Source: Campylobacter geochelonis (GTDB lineage: Bacteria; Campylobacterota; Campylobacteria; Campylobacterales; Campylobacteraceae). From it: a stretch of DNA of 64,000 bases. Where the stretch lies: positions 1,054,001 through 1,118,000 of the forward strand of contig NZ_CP053844.1 of assembly GCF_013201685.1 (NCBI RefSeq), read 5' to 3'. A model generated the notes under the pieces. The model saw nothing but the letters and a program-made list of their open reading frames with translations, had not been told where the DNA came from and ran no database searches. The translations under genes and the position numbers were made by a program. Of the stretch, positions 35,799 to 46,180 are shown one piece after another (position 1 is the first letter of the stretch; each line of letters starts with the position of its first letter).

Positions 35799-36272
35799 GG
35801 ATAAATTTATCACGTAGCGTATTAAAACCGCTAGATATATAGCTTGTAAATTTGAGCTTATTTGAAATATAAATGGTTTTTAAATGTATCTGCTTGTTTA
35901 TTCTATCTCGCAATTTATTTTTCTTATTAATAGCTTGTGTATTATCTAGTTGATTTTTTAGATTTTGTTTTGCTTTCAAAGAATGTTTCATTTTGGTCTT
36001 TATCCTTAGCCATCTTATCAATAAATTCTTTTTCTATTTGATAGTATTTTTCTAATTCTATATTCTTCTTTTTTAAATTCGGCGTAGTCTTGGAGTTCTC
36101 CCTTACAATTAGGACAAATTTTATTGTTATCTTTGACATCAGCATAATTATAAACTTTTTTGCATTTTTTACAACGATAAAATTTCGAATATTTTGATTT
36201 ATATTTTATTTCAAAATATATAAAAACCATACCAGCAACTAGCAAAAGCAAGGCTTTATCTTTATCAAGCAA
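35776..36272 (-). pseudogene. Frameshifted zinc-ribbon membrane protein gene
   Basis: Three overlapping minus-strand frames together read as one protein. The first has a membrane helix (LLLLVAGMVFIYFEI) and a zinc ribbon with CKKC and CPNC. At an A6 run near 36080 sensible sequence moves to a second frame (IELEKYYQIEKEFIDKMAKD), and near 35960-35980 to a third (ISSGFNTLRDKFIQKESKFT) ending at 35776. The ends overlap the aspC terminator. Two shifts at A-rich runs make it a probable pseudogene; an intact first frame could still make an 84-residue protein. Confidence 0.5.
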
Positions 36273-36364
36273 AATCCATCCATGTTATTTAATATAAATT
36301 TCACCACCAAATATAGCCCAGATTGCTTCAATCAAAAAATACATCCTAAAAAATAGACTCTATT

Positions 36365-37090
36365 TTAAGGTTTATTTCGTATTCCTAACACATTTTTTAT
36401 ATTACTGTCATCTGAAAATATAAATTTTTTTATCACGACACCAATTATACCAAATCCAGTCTGTGCAGGCATACTATCATTTACTATATTATTTATAACT
36501 TCAATCCCCGCAGTCCCATAAATAATAGTATTTAGATTGTAAATAAACCTACCGGCGATATAATTATTTTCTGTGTTATAGATAGCCGGTTTGCTTAAAT
36601 TTATATCGGTTTTAAATTTACCTCTTATCTTTTTATCATCTGATTTGGTTTCTTTTTCTGATTTTATTAAATTTATATCACAAATCTATCTATTTCTTTT
36701 TTTGTTTATAGTCAAATGGTAGAGTTAAATTTATATCAGCATTATTTGGTTTTCCTTATCTATATCAGAAAGCATAAATGAAAGAAATTATGGCTAAATT
36801 TACATATACTAGAATTCTTACAAGCAAATAATGCCCACACTCATCAAAATCACAATTATACTTTTCAAGAATATAAACCAAAAGAGCTTTACCAAGTAAA
36901 GCAGAAAGAAAAACTATGGCAAGATGATTTTTATAGCCTATTATAAAATATATTATAATATAATTTATAATTAAAAAAGTAATATAGATATAATTTGAGT
37001 ATAGATATGTTTAAAATTATCGGCTTTAATTTCTTTCCCATTTTAAAAAATAGTATCAATATAAGCTAAAAAAAGTGATTTAAAACTCAT
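36365..37090 (-). pseudogene. Multiply broken membrane protein gene
   Basis: An ATG at 37090 opens MSFKSLFLAYIDTIF, then a TAA. The same frame continues NGKEIKADNFKHIYTQIISI. The sense then moves to a second frame (HLAIVFLSALLGKALLVYIL, CGHYLLVRILVYVNLAIISF), then to a soluble part in other frames (NADINLTLPFDYKQKK, ICDINLIKSEKETKSDDKK) and a last piece (NNYIAGRFIYNLNTIIYGTA) ending at 36365. At least three shifts or stops are needed. It encoded a protein with three or more helices followed by a soluble tail. The family is not recognised. Confidence 0.5.
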
Positions 37091-37223
37091 TTGTAATACT
37101 ATTTATTGTGTATATCGACTTCTATTTCTAAAAGCTTTATTTTATTATTAATTAACAGCATTATCAAATGATATACTCATACTAATCTAAAGGTGCGATT
37201 AAGGGTGATAAATTTAGCAACAT

Positions 37224-37258
37224 AATAGTTCCTACTATTATTTCAAATAGGAACTATT
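37224..37258. repeat. Inverted repeat downstream of lpxD
   Basis: AATAGTTCCTA and TAGGAACTATT are perfect 11-base complements around a 13-base loop. It lies 50 bases after the lpxD stop. No T-run follows on the minus strand, so it is at best a weak terminator for ilvB-ilvH-lpxD. Confidence 0.5.
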
Positions 37259-37307
37259 TGTTATTTTGATTAATCTAAGTTATAAAGTTTCAGTTAAGGG
37301 GTATTTT

Positions 37308-38261
37308 TTACTTATCCCTAAAAAATCTTTCGATTTTTGCTTGAGTTTTTAGCCACTGTTTTAGTTCAACCGCTGGGCGACCGCCATAAGCTTTGCCACC
37401 TGCGATATTTTTAGTAACTCCACCTCTTGCTGCTACTTGAGCGAAGTCCCCTACTTTTAAGTGGCCTGTAGTTCCGCTTTGTCCGCCCATAACTACATTT
37501 CTACCAAGCGTACTTGAACCTGCAATCCCGGTTTGTGAAACTATCAAGCAGTTTTCACCAAGCTCACAGTTGTGTCCTATTTGAACCAGATTATCTATCT
37601 TTGTGCCTTTTTTGATAATCGTAGAGCCAAACACTCCTCTATCTACCGTTGAGCAAGCGCCGATTTCCACATCATCTTCTAGCACAACATTACCATTGTG
37701 ATAAATTTTTACATGTTCGCCAGTTTTCGTATGAGCAAAGCCAAAACCATCACTTCCTATGACTGCATTTGCATGTATGATGCACCTATCGCCTATGATG
37801 GTATCATTGTAAATAACAGCATTTGGATATATTATACAGTTTTCACCGACTTTTACATTTTCTCCTATAAAAGCTCCAGCCATTACAATTGTATTTTTAG
37901 CGACAACTGAGCCTAGCCCAACATACGCATGAGACATCACAGTAGCCAAAGCATCAACCGATGGAAAAGCTAAATCCTCGTCAATAAGCTTTTTAGCAAA
38001 TTTCTGACTTAAAATAGCAAACGCAAGATGTGGGTTTTCATGAACTAAAATTTGACTATCTTTTGGTGCTAAATTTTGTACATCTTTAGTCACTATGATA
38101 ACTCCGGCTTTGCTCTCTTTTAGCAAATTTGCATGTTTTGCACCATCGCAATAACTTAGCTCCAAACTACTTGCCGCTTTAAGTGAGTTTAGAGCAACTA
38201 TCTCAACATCTTTTCCATCAAATTTAACATCTAATATTTTAGCAATTTCACTTAGTTTCAT
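37308..38261 (-). CDS. lpxD: UDP-3-O-acylglucosamine N-acyltransferase LpxD
   Basis: LpxD adds the N-linked hydroxyacyl chain in lipid A synthesis. The 317 residues have an N-terminal uridine-binding domain ([16 protein letters not shown] onward) and a long hexapeptide beta-helix. The catalytic His lies in the [13 protein letters not shown] turn (about 222-234), and DGFGFAHT is the family segment near 170. The last helix is basic ([15 protein letters not shown]). Its ATG overlaps the ilvH stop by one base. Confidence 0.95.
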   Translation of the reverse strand: MKLSEIAKILDVKFDGKDVEIVALNSLKAASSLELSYCDGAKHANLLKESKAGVIIVTKDVQNLAPKDSQILVHENPHLAFAILSQKFAKKLIDEDLAFPSVDALATVMSHAYVGLGSVVAKNTIVMAGAFIGENVKVGENCIIYPNAVIYNDTIIGDRCIIHANAVIGSDGFGFAHTKTGEHVKIYHNGNVVLEDDVEIGACSTVDRGVFGSTIIKKGTKIDNLVQIGHNCELGENCLIVSQTGIAGSSTLGRNVVMGGQSGTTGHLKVGDFAQVAARGGVTKNIAGGKAYGGRPAVELKQWLKTQAKIERFFRDK

Positions 38262-38731
38262 TACATTTCCAACATTACAGAACCGCTTCTAACGATATCT
38301 ATGGGATTATATTTTTTCATAGTTTTTATAAAACTATCGATTCTTATGGAGTCATCGCACGCCATTATTATGAGATTTTTATCATCGCTGTTTGCAACGC
38401 TTCCATTGTATGATTTTAAAACCGCATCAAGACCTGATAAATTCTCTGATAACGAAATTTTCACCAAAGCCATCTCCTTTTCGACAAAGTCGCCGTTTTC
38501 GATAACTTTATAAATAGGTATAAGCTTATGTAACTGTTTGACAATCTGTTCTAGCACCTTGCCATCGCCACTTGTTACGATACTTAGCCTTGAAAACTCA
38601 GTATCTGGTATGGGTGCGACTGTAAGGCTGTCGATGTTATATCCCCTACCTGAAAAAAGTCCTGAAATTCTCGATAAAACGCCGTGTTCGTTTAAAACAA
38701 CAACTGAAATCAATCTTCTAATCTTGCTCAT
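38261..38731 (-). CDS. ilvH: Acetolactate synthase small subunit
   Basis: IlvH is the regulatory subunit that binds valine and activates acetolactate synthase. The 156 residues contain the N-terminal ACT domain ([19 protein letters not shown], then [11 protein letters not shown]) and a C-terminal ACT-like domain. It begins 10 bases after ilvB. Confidence 0.95.
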   Translation of the reverse strand: MSKIRRLISVVVLNEHGVLSRISGLFSGRGYNIDSLTVAPIPDTEFSRLSIVTSGDGKVLEQIVKQLHKLIPIYKVIENGDFVEKEMALVKISLSENLSGLDAVLKSYNGSVANSDDKNLIIMACDDSIRIDSFIKTMKKYNPIDIVRSGSVMLEM

Positions 38732-38741
38732 ATCTTAAACC

Positions 38742-40430
38742 TTACTTAAGTATCATATTATAAAGTGCAGCGCCTGCTGGAACCATCGGAACAACATTTT
38801 CAAACCTATCTATTCTGACATCGATAAAGCTTACGGTTTTTACTTTTAGCGCCTCTTTTAGAGCTTTTCTAAACTCATCTTTAGTTTTTACAACAAATCC
38901 AACTCCACCAAAACTCTGTGTTAGTTTTACAAAATCAGGCTGTTTAGTCAAATCAGTCGATGCGTAACGCTCTTCATAAAACAATGTTTGCCACTGACGA
39001 ACCATACCTAAAAATTGGTTGTTTAAGATGATATTTACAACAGGAACGCCGTATTCTACGATAGTTTGAAGCTCTTGGATGTTCATTAAAACACCGCCAT
39101 CGCCGTTAAAGTTGATAACAGGCTTATCTTTGGCAGCAAATTTAGCTCCTAAAGCTGCTGGAAGTCCATATCCCATAGTTCCTAGTCCGCCACTTGTTAA
39201 AAATGTGCGAGGATTTTTAAATGGATAGTATTGAGCTACCCACATTTGGTGCTGTCCGACATCGGTAACTACGATAGCGTCTTCATCATCTACGATTTTC
39301 GCAGTCTCTTCTATGACCCATTGTGGTTTTAAAATTTCATCGCTATCTTGAAAAGTTAGTGGATGAATTTCATCATATCTTTTTATAGTTTTTCGCCATT
39401 CGCTATAATTTTTAGCATCGACTAACTCCCCAACTCGTGGCAACAAGTCTTCTAAAACACTTTTTACATCGCCAACTACTGGATAGTGCGCGTCTACGAT
39501 TTTTGAAATCGAACTTGGATCTATATCGATGTGTATGATTTTAGCATGTTTGCCAAATTCACTTAACTTGCCAGTAACCCTATCATCGAACCTTGCACCC
39601 ATGCATATTATCAAGTCTGTCTCGCTCATCGCCATATTTGCGGCGTATTTACCGTGCATTCCAAGCATATTTAGGTTGTTTTCATCATCATGTCTTAACA
39701 CGCCAAGTGCCATTAGGGTTTCAACTGTAGGAATTTGTGTTATTTTTACAAACTCTCGAACTAGCTCGCTTGCATTTGAGCTAACAACGCCACCACCGAT
39801 GTATAAAATCGGCTTTTTAGACTCAGCTATTAGTTCGGCTATCTTTTTTATCTGCTTTGCGTTGCCCTTATATGTAGGTTTATAGGTTTTCATCTTTATC
39901 TCATCTGGATAGTCAAACTCCGCAATGGCTGCAGAGATGTCTTTTGGTATATCTACGTGAACTGGTCCAGGTCGCCCACTACTTGCGATGTAAAATGCCT
40001 CTTTTAAAACGCGAGGTAACTCTTCTATGGTTTTTACTAAAAAGTTGTGCTTAACACAGGGACGAGAGATTCCAACAGCATCGATTTCTTGAAAAGCGTC
40101 AGTTCCAATCAGCGAGTTTGCAACCTGCCCACTTATCAAAACCATAGGAATCGAGTCCATATAAGCAGTTGCCAAGCCTGTTACTGTGTTTGTAAACCCC
40201 GGTCCACTAGTTACAATCGCAACTCCGACTTTTCCACTCACTCGTGCGTATCCATCAGCTGCGTGTGCTGCTGCTTGTTCGTGACGAGTTAGAACTACTT
40301 TAAAATACTTTTGTTTATAAGTTTCATCAAAGATATTTAAAGCTGCTCCGCCAGGATAGCCAAAAACAACATCAACGCCCTCGGCGTGAAGTGCTTCCAT
40401 AATCATCTGTGAGCCGTTTAGTTTAGCCAT
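38742..40430 (-). CDS. ilvB: Acetolactate synthase large subunit
   Basis: IlvB is the thiamine-diphosphate enzyme that makes acetolactate for valine, leucine and isoleucine. The 562 residues show [13 protein letters not shown], the catalytic Glu in [17 protein letters not shown] (about 48-64), [17 protein letters not shown], the ThDP motif from NGDGGVLMN to [11 protein letters not shown] (about 437-474), and a C-terminal VDVRIDRFE-like end. A TATAAT lies upstream and no leader peptide was recognised. It forms an operon with ilvH and lpxD. Confidence 0.96.
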   Translation of the reverse strand: MAKLNGSQMIMEALHAEGVDVVFGYPGGAALNIFDETYKQKYFKVVLTRHEQAAAHAADGYARVSGKVGVAIVTSGPGFTNTVTGLATAYMDSIPMVLISGQVANSLIGTDAFQEIDAVGISRPCVKHNFLVKTIEELPRVLKEAFYIASSGRPGPVHVDIPKDISAAIAEFDYPDEIKMKTYKPTYKGNAKQIKKIAELIAESKKPILYIGGGVVSSNASELVREFVKITQIPTVETLMALGVLRHDDENNLNMLGMHGKYAANMAMSETDLIICMGARFDDRVTGKLSEFGKHAKIIHIDIDPSSISKIVDAHYPVVGDVKSVLEDLLPRVGELVDAKNYSEWRKTIKRYDEIHPLTFQDSDEILKPQWVIEETAKIVDDEDAIVVTDVGQHQMWVAQYYPFKNPRTFLTSGGLGTMGYGLPAALGAKFAAKDKPVINFNGDGGVLMNIQELQTIVEYGVPVVNIILNNQFLGMVRQWQTLFYEERYASTDLTKQPDFVKLTQSFGGVGFVVKTKDEFRKALKEALKVKTVSFIDVRIDRFENVVPMVPAGAALYNMILK

Positions 40431-40459
40431 TTTGACACCTTTTTTAAATAAATTCCAAT

Positions 40460-40465
40460 ATTATA
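40460..40465 (-). promoter_or_regulatory. -10 box of ilvB-ilvH-lpxD
   Basis: TATAAT on the minus strand stands 29 bases before the ilvB ATG, behind an A/T-rich tract. Confidence 0.5.
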
Positions 40466-40548
40466 TCTCAATTTTGATAAAAGAAATATGATACATTTAT
40501 AATATTCAAAGCTTTTTTATAGTTTTATTAACTAAATGTGTAAATTTG

Positions 40549-41100
40549 TTACATATCTTTTTGATATCTAAAGCGAATTTGTCCATTTACCTTTATATTT
40601 GAGCCAAAATCTCTATCTTCTTGATATGCTGGTGCTTTTTGGTGGTTAAAGTATTGATAATCTTCTTGAAATTTACGCTTTCTATGCGTTTGATTTATCG
40701 GATAGTAGTTTTTTTCACTTATCTCAATATCGCCAAATTTCTGAGTCTTTTCGTGATAACCAAAATTTGGCATAACTCTTCTAGTCTCTTTTTCTTTTAT
40801 GATTACAATCTCTTTTTTATCTGCTTTTTTATTCTCAGGCTCTCTTGGCGGGCTAGGAAGCGCTTTAAACTCAAAAGCATTTTCTAAATTTGATGAGTTA
40901 AAACCGCTAAAACCCATTATCGCTTCTAAGTCTTTACTTGAAGTTATTTGACGATTTTTTCTATAAGTTATCAAAGCATCGCTTCTTCCAGCATCAAGCT
41001 TTCCAAGCGTCATTAACTCGTATCTTGAAGCTTCGTTTATATTGATTTGAGCAAACAAAAAACTTGATATAAATATAGTTAGTAGCGCAAACTTTTTCAT
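40549..41100 (-). CDS. Exported helix-hairpin-helix protein with basic tail
   Basis: This 183-residue protein has a signal peptide (about 1-17, ending FLFA) and a ComEA-like helix-hairpin-helix domain (ININEASRYELMTLG, ITYRKNRQITSSKDLEAI, about 19-65). A linker with a KKADKKEIVIIKEKE run follows. The last 70 residues are rich in Tyr, Gln, Arg and Lys (YYPINQTHRKRKFQEDYQYF). Helix-hairpin-helix domains bind DNA without sequence preference, so a role in DNA uptake is possible; no com gene is adjacent. The start has an AAGGTATC ribosome site. Confidence 0.8.
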   Translation of the reverse strand: MKKFALLTIFISSFLFAQININEASRYELMTLGKLDAGRSDALITYRKNRQITSSKDLEAIMGFSGFNSSNLENAFEFKALPSPPREPENKKADKKEIVIIKEKETRRVMPNFGYHEKTQKFGDIEISEKNYYPINQTHRKRKFQEDYQYFNHQKAPAYQEDRDFGSNIKVNGQIRFRYQKDM

Positions 41101-41667
41101 GTGATACCTTTTAAATTTTTCTAAATTCTAGCACCTATTTATAAATTTAGCTCTAAAATGCAAAAATAGCTAAATTTATCCTGCGGATTTTCTAAATTTA
41201 ACCACAAAAACTTTTATAGTTTAAAACATTAATAATAGTAAATTTAAAAAGAGTTTGATACTAAATTTGCAATTTGCTTTAAATTTATTTTAGAAAAAGA
41301 TTTTAAAAGTCCAAACTACGTTACTTTTAGTTACATATAAAAAAAGATATTACTTTTTGTATTAGATATGATTTAAAAAAATTTGCAAAATTACTAAAAA
41401 TTGACTAAATTTTTTATAAAACATAGCTCTTAATTTTAGCAATGAAACAAAATTTATAAAAGATATTTTAAATTTTTTAACTTATACTAAAAAGTATAAA
41501 AACGCTCAAATAGCCCTATTATCGCCTAAATTTAAAGATATTTATATACAAAAGTAAAAAACAAACCATTATAGTTTCTTCATGATGCACTTTAATATAA
41601 AAATTTTATTTTCCTTTTTAGAAGTTATGATAGAATTATGGAAATTTCAAACACATAAGGAGAAATT
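41101..41667. other. Divergent intergenic region before pta
   Basis: No gene is seen in this 567-base gap. It is strongly AT-rich, contains a short hairpin (TTATACT/AGTATAA near 41482-41500) and a TAGAAT box at about 41631-41636 that could serve as the pta -10. Confidence 0.45.
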
Positions 41668-43191
41668 GTGATAACAAAAAGCCTCTATTTTCTACCTATG
41701 GCAAGCGACGAATCTGCCATAAAAAGCCTTGGTTTTCTAAAAGAAACTCTTGGCAAAAAATACAAAAAACTAGCCATTTTTTCACCAGTAGCGAGAGAAT
41801 TCGCCGACTTTAACTCCTGCTTTAGCAGAGATGAACTTATATCTCATATACTAAACAAAAGAGTTGATGAGCTTAAAAAAGTGGTTATAAAAAGATATCA
41901 AGAACTTTTAAGAGATAACGATTTTGTTTTAGTCATAGGTGTTAAAATACTTTATTTGGATAAATTTGACTTTAACTGTCAGCTTGCAAAAGATTTAAAT
42001 TCCCCTCTTGTTGCGGACTATAGCGATGATTTAGAGAGTAAATTTTACACTTTTAAATGCGCCAAATCAAATGTTGAGAGCTTTGGCTTTATGGTAAATA
42101 ACAGCTTCTCGTTTACAAATAGTAACAAAACATGTTCGTTTGATGAGATAAAAGTAAGCCCAGAAATCTTTACGCAAGAGCTATCTAGCTGTAAGTGTAA
42201 CATCACGACCCCGCTTGCTTTTGAGGCAATGCTTTATGAAAAAGCAAGGGCGAATTTAAAAACAGTCGTTATGCCAGAGGGAAATGATGATAGAATTTTA
42301 AAAGCAAGCGATGTGATACTTAGAAGTGGTGCTGTAAATTTGATAATTTTAGGCAAAAGCGATGAGATAGATAAAAAAGCAAATGAGCTTGGTTTAGATC
42401 TTAAAAAAGCAACTATCATAAACCCAGAAGATAACGAATATCTTGATGAGTTTGCAAATACATTTTATGAGCTTAGAAAGAGCAAAGGCGTGGAGCTTTT
42501 TAAAGCTAAAGAGATCGTAAAAGATAGAAACTACTTTGGAACCATGCTAGTTTATAGCGGAAAAGCAGATGCTATGGTAAGTGGAGCTGATGGGACTTCA
42601 GCTGATACTGTTCGTCCAGCACTTCAGATAGTAAAAACAAAACCTGGAGTTAGCTGCGTAAGTGGTGCGTTTTTTATGTGTTTAGATAGCGAAGTTGTTG
42701 TTTTTGCTGATTGTGCTATCACACCAAACCCAACAGCTGAGCAACTTGGTGGCATAGCAAAAAGCAGCATTGATACAGCTAAAGCTTTTGGAATTAGTCC
42801 AAGAGTTGCGATGCTAAGTTACTCAACAGCAGGAAGTGGAAGCGGTAAAGATGTGGACTTTATGGTTGAAGCAACTAAATTTGCAAAAGAGCTTAGCGGG
42901 GATTTAGTCGATGGTCCTATGCAGTTTGACGCTGCAATCGATAAAGTAGTAGCAGCTAAAAAAATGCCAAACTCAAATGTAGCTGGAAATGCGAATGTAT
43001 TTATCTTCCCTGATTTAAACTGCGGAAATATATGTTATAAAGCCGTTCAAAGAACTGCTGGAGCTGTTGCTATGGGTCCACTTCTTCAAGGACTTAAAAA
43101 GCCGATTAACGACTTAAGTAGAGGTTGTTTAGTCGAAGACGTTATAAATACAATCCTAGTAAGCGCAATCCAAGCAGGAGAAAATCAATGA
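41668..43191 (+). CDS. pta: Phosphate acetyltransferase
   Basis: Pta interconverts acetyl-CoA and acetyl phosphate. At 507 residues it is shorter than the E. coli form of about 714. The N-terminal 180 residues are a reduced P-loop-like region (KSLYFLPMASDESAIKSLGF), the central DRTGG-type domain appears to be missing, and the C-terminal catalytic PTA domain (from about 188) is complete, with KTKPGVSCVSGAFFMC, PNPTAEQLGGIA, SYSTAGSGSG and NVFIFPDLNCGNI. The start is GTG with AAGGAG upstream. It overlaps ackA by 4 bases. Confidence 0.95.
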   Translation: MITKSLYFLPMASDESAIKSLGFLKETLGKKYKKLAIFSPVAREFADFNSCFSRDELISHILNKRVDELKKVVIKRYQELLRDNDFVLVIGVKILYLDKFDFNCQLAKDLNSPLVADYSDDLESKFYTFKCAKSNVESFGFMVNNSFSFTNSNKTCSFDEIKVSPEIFTQELSSCKCNITTPLAFEAMLYEKARANLKTVVMPEGNDDRILKASDVILRSGAVNLIILGKSDEIDKKANELGLDLKKATIINPEDNEYLDEFANTFYELRKSKGVELFKAKEIVKDRNYFGTMLVYSGKADAMVSGADGTSADTVRPALQIVKTKPGVSCVSGAFFMCLDSEVVVFADCAITPNPTAEQLGGIAKSSIDTAKAFGISPRVAMLSYSTAGSGSGKDVDFMVEATKFAKELSGDLVDGPMQFDAAIDKVVAAKKMPNSNVAGNANVFIFPDLNCGNICYKAVQRTAGAVAMGPLLQGLKKPINDLSRGCLVEDVINTILVSAIQAGENQ

Positions 43192-44384
43192 AAATTTTAG
43201 TATTAAACTCGGGAAGTAGCTCGATAAAATTTAAATTTTTTAACATGACAAACAACGAGTGTATAGCAAGTGGTTTGGTTGAAGAGATTGGCACTGCTAA
43301 CTCAAGAGCTGAAATTTTTGTTACAAAAAACGATAGAAAACTAGAGTTAAATGATCAAAGTATACAAAATCACAACGAAGGAATCGATGTAGTAAACTAT
43401 CTTTTAAAAGAGACTGAAGTTTTAAACAGCCTTGATGAAATCGATGGCGTAGGACATAGGATAGTTCAAGGGGCGGATTATTTTGATAAGGCAGTTTTAG
43501 TTGATGATGATGTTATCGAAAAGATAAGAGAGCTTTGCCCGCTTGCTCCACTTCACAACCCTGCAAATTTAGCTGGAATTCTCTCATCTTTAGAGCATAA
43601 ACCAGACTTGCCAAATGTGGCTGTTTTTGATACTGTATTTCATCAGACTATGCCAGAGCATGTTTATATGTATGCTTTGCCATATGAGTTTTATACTGAG
43701 TATAAGGTTAGAAGATATGGAGCGCACGGCACATCTCATGGTTATGTAGCAAATGCTGGAGCTAAGTTTTTAGGCATAGATAATGATAAATTTAACTGCA
43801 TCACACTTCATCTTGGAAACGGCTCAAGCGTTACAGCGGTAAAAGATGGGAAGTGCTATGATACCTCTATGGGATTAACGCCACTTGAGGGGCTTATCAT
43901 GGGAACAAGATGTGGTTCAATCGATCCTGCGATTATCCCATATATGGAAAGAGTAGCTGGATTTGACGCTCAGCAAATGGATACTATAATGAATAAAAAA
44001 AGCGGACTTTTAGGGATAAGTGGAACAAGCGATTTAAGAAAAGTTACGCAGATGATGGAAGATGGTGATAAGTTAGCAAAACTTGCTTTTGATATGCTTG
44101 TTTATCGCATTATAAAAACCATAGGCGAATACTACGCTGTTTTAGGTAGGGTTGATGCGATTATATTTACAGCAGGAATCGGTGAAAATGCGGCAAATTT
44201 AAGAGAAGCAGTCTGTAAAAAACTAGAGCATATGGGTATTAGTATAGATTTAGAGTTAAACAACAAACGCGAAAAAGATATCAGAGATATCAGCACGAAA
44301 GATGCTAAAATCAAAACTCTAATCATACCAACAAACGAAGAGTTAGCCATAGCGATAGAAACACAAAGGTTGATATCAAAATAA
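43188..44384 (+). CDS. ackA: Acetate kinase
   Basis: AckA makes ATP and acetate from acetyl phosphate. The ATG at 43188 (GGAG upstream, MKILVLNSGSSSIKF) is the proper start; an upstream TTG-type start would add 21 unrelated residues. The 398-residue product shows NSGSSSIK (7-14), the substrate loop GAHGTSHGYV (about 177-186), HLGNGSSV and TAGIGENA (about 325-332). The overlap with pta gives the normal pta-ackA unit. Confidence 0.97.
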   Translation: MKILVLNSGSSSIKFKFFNMTNNECIASGLVEEIGTANSRAEIFVTKNDRKLELNDQSIQNHNEGIDVVNYLLKETEVLNSLDEIDGVGHRIVQGADYFDKAVLVDDDVIEKIRELCPLAPLHNPANLAGILSSLEHKPDLPNVAVFDTVFHQTMPEHVYMYALPYEFYTEYKVRRYGAHGTSHGYVANAGAKFLGIDNDKFNCITLHLGNGSSVTAVKDGKCYDTSMGLTPLEGLIMGTRCGSIDPAIIPYMERVAGFDAQQMDTIMNKKSGLLGISGTSDLRKVTQMMEDGDKLAKLAFDMLVYRIIKTIGEYYAVLGRVDAIIFTAGIGENAANLREAVCKKLEHMGISIDLELNNKREKDIRDISTKDAKIKTLIIPTNEELAIAIETQRLISK

Positions 44385-44394
44385 GGAGTAAGTT

Positions 44395-44667
44395 ATGTTA
44401 AAAGATATGCTTTATATCGGACTTGGTGGATTTATGGAAGTTAAAGAAAGAGTTGAAAAGGAGCTAAAAGCCTTAGAAGAAAAAGGCAAACTTAGCAAAG
44501 ATGATAGCAAGGCTTTTTTAAAAAACCTCTATGACAAGGGCGAAGAAGAGCATAACAGACACTATGAACTTATGACAAAGGCTTTAAAAGATGTCATTGG
44601 CGAGTTAGGGCTTGCTACAAAAGATGATATAAAAAATTTAGAGAAAAAGATAGATGAAAAACTATAA
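44395..44667 (+). CDS. Small phasin-like coiled-coil protein
   Basis: This 90-residue protein starts 10 bases after ackA with AAGGAG upstream. A short hydrophobic start (MLKDMLYIGLGGFME) leads into a charged helical coil (EKELKALEEKGKLSKDDSKA, then a KKIDEKL end). The shape resembles the PhaF/PhaI phasin family of granule-surface proteins. No polyhydroxyalkanoate synthase is visible here, so the phasin label describes shape and not function. Its last 14 bases overlap the UbiB-like gene, which suggests the two act together, perhaps as a membrane-surface coil with a membrane kinase. Confidence 0.7.
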   Translation: MLKDMLYIGLGGFMEVKERVEKELKALEEKGKLSKDDSKAFLKNLYDKGEEEHNRHYELMTKALKDVIGELGLATKDDIKNLEKKIDEKL

Positions 44668-46180
44668 TCCCATAAGGATTTACAGGATTTTTCATCTACT
44701 TTTAACGTTTTTCTTGCTTATCAAAAAAAGAAAGTCGCTGTTTTTTATCAAACCGGTTAAAGCAGATGGGCTTTCTTTATATATAAGTTCGCTTGGGGCT
44801 AGTTTTATAAAACTAGCTCAAATTTTAGCCACAAGAAGCGATTTTTTCTCACCAAAATATCTAAATGAGCTTAAAAAAGTTCATGATAGCTTGCCGCCGA
44901 TGAGCGAAAGTGAACTAAATTTAGTCTATGATGGAAGTAAATTTGCTAAATTTAACCCATATCCAATCGCTTGCGCTTCTATCGGGCAAGTTCATGAGGC
45001 ATTTTTAGATGATGGCACAAAAGTTGCGGTTAAGCTTAGAAAATACGCCATAAAAGAGCAAGTTAAAGCGGATATAAAAATTATCTCATTTTTCAACATT
45101 CTCTTTCGCCCACTTTTTTCTCACTACACAAAGCACTCCGTTGAAGCCGTTATAAGCGAGTTTTCAGCAACGATACTTCAAGAAGTCAGTATGAGACAAG
45201 AGCTTGTAAATTTAGAGAAATTTTCTAAAATTTATGCTGGGCAAAATATAAAATTTCCACGCCCTTATAAAGAGCTAAGCGATGATGATATGCTTGTGAT
45301 GAGCTATGAAGATGGTTTTAGGTTTGATGATAAAAATGCGATAAAAGCTCATAATATTGATATTAAAAAAGTTATAAATGATTTGGTGCTTTTTTATGTC
45401 GAGCAAATGCTTATAAAAGGATACTTTCACGCAGATCCGCACCCTGGAAATGTACTGATAGATAAAAACTCACAAATCATTTTGCTTGATTTTGGTATGG
45501 TTAAATTCGTACCAAATGATACTAGGCTTGCTATCATTGCACTTTTAAAGGCTGCAAACGAGCAAGATTATATCAAGTATATAACAGCTTGCAAACGTCT
45601 TGGAATCAGTGCTTATGAAACGCCAAATACACTTTTAGCTGAGTTTGTTGAGAGAATTTTTGAGATTTTTTCAAACGAGTCATTAAGTAGCACAACTATG
45701 CAAGAACTAGCAAACGAAGTTATGCAAAGCACACATAAATTTCCTTTTAAGCTCCCACAAGAAGCCATCTATATCTTGCGAGTAAGTGCTATAATCGAAG
45801 GACTTGGCACTGCTTATATAGAAAATTTTAATGGCGTTAAGGATATACTGCCGATTTTAGTTAAAAATATTCCGCGCGCCGTTGGAGTAAAAGATACATT
45901 AGTAGAGACTTTTGTTGATGAGATAAGTGCGCTACCTGAGCATATACACGCCATAAAAGATACTTTTTATAAAGCAAGTTTTGGTGAACTTGAAGTTGAA
46001 CTTTCTAAGCTTCAGCTAAGCTACTTTAAAAAAATACTTGATGAGCAAATCGGCGCGATAATCTTTGGTTTGGTTTTGATTTTCGCTTCGTTTTTTGCCC
46101 TGCTTTTAAATGATGATAACAAGATTTTAGCCTCTGTGCTTTTTGTCCTTGGCGTTATAAGAGTGCTTTATAGACGCTAA
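44654..46180 (+). CDS. ABC1/UbiB-family atypical kinase, membrane-bound
   Basis: This 508-residue protein-kinase-like ATPase of the UbiB/ADCK family ends in two membrane helices (about 460-505). The family hallmark KxGQ reads KLAQ at 53-56 (FIKLAQILATR), a Gly to Ala change. The Ala-rich nucleotide loop is ACASIGQVH (106-114), the invariant Lys is in VAVKLRK, the catalytic loop is HADPHPGNV (about 254-262) and DFG follows. UbiB supports ubiquinone synthesis and lipid handling elsewhere. Campylobacter uses menaquinone, so the role may be in lipid or quinone trafficking. It overlaps the coiled-coil gene by 14 bases. Confidence 0.88.
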   Translation: MKNYNPIRIYRIFHLLLTFFLLIKKRKSLFFIKPVKADGLSLYISSLGASFIKLAQILATRSDFFSPKYLNELKKVHDSLPPMSESELNLVYDGSKFAKFNPYPIACASIGQVHEAFLDDGTKVAVKLRKYAIKEQVKADIKIISFFNILFRPLFSHYTKHSVEAVISEFSATILQEVSMRQELVNLEKFSKIYAGQNIKFPRPYKELSDDDMLVMSYEDGFRFDDKNAIKAHNIDIKKVINDLVLFYVEQMLIKGYFHADPHPGNVLIDKNSQIILLDFGMVKFVPNDTRLAIIALLKAANEQDYIKYITACKRLGISAYETPNTLLAEFVERIFEIFSNESLSSTTMQELANEVMQSTHKFPFKLPQEAIYILRVSAIIEGLGTAYIENFNGVKDILPILVKNIPRAVGVKDTLVETFVDEISALPEHIHAIKDTFYKASFGELEVELSKLQLSYFKKILDEQIGAIIFGLVLIFASFFALLLNDDNKILASVLFVLGVIRVLYRR

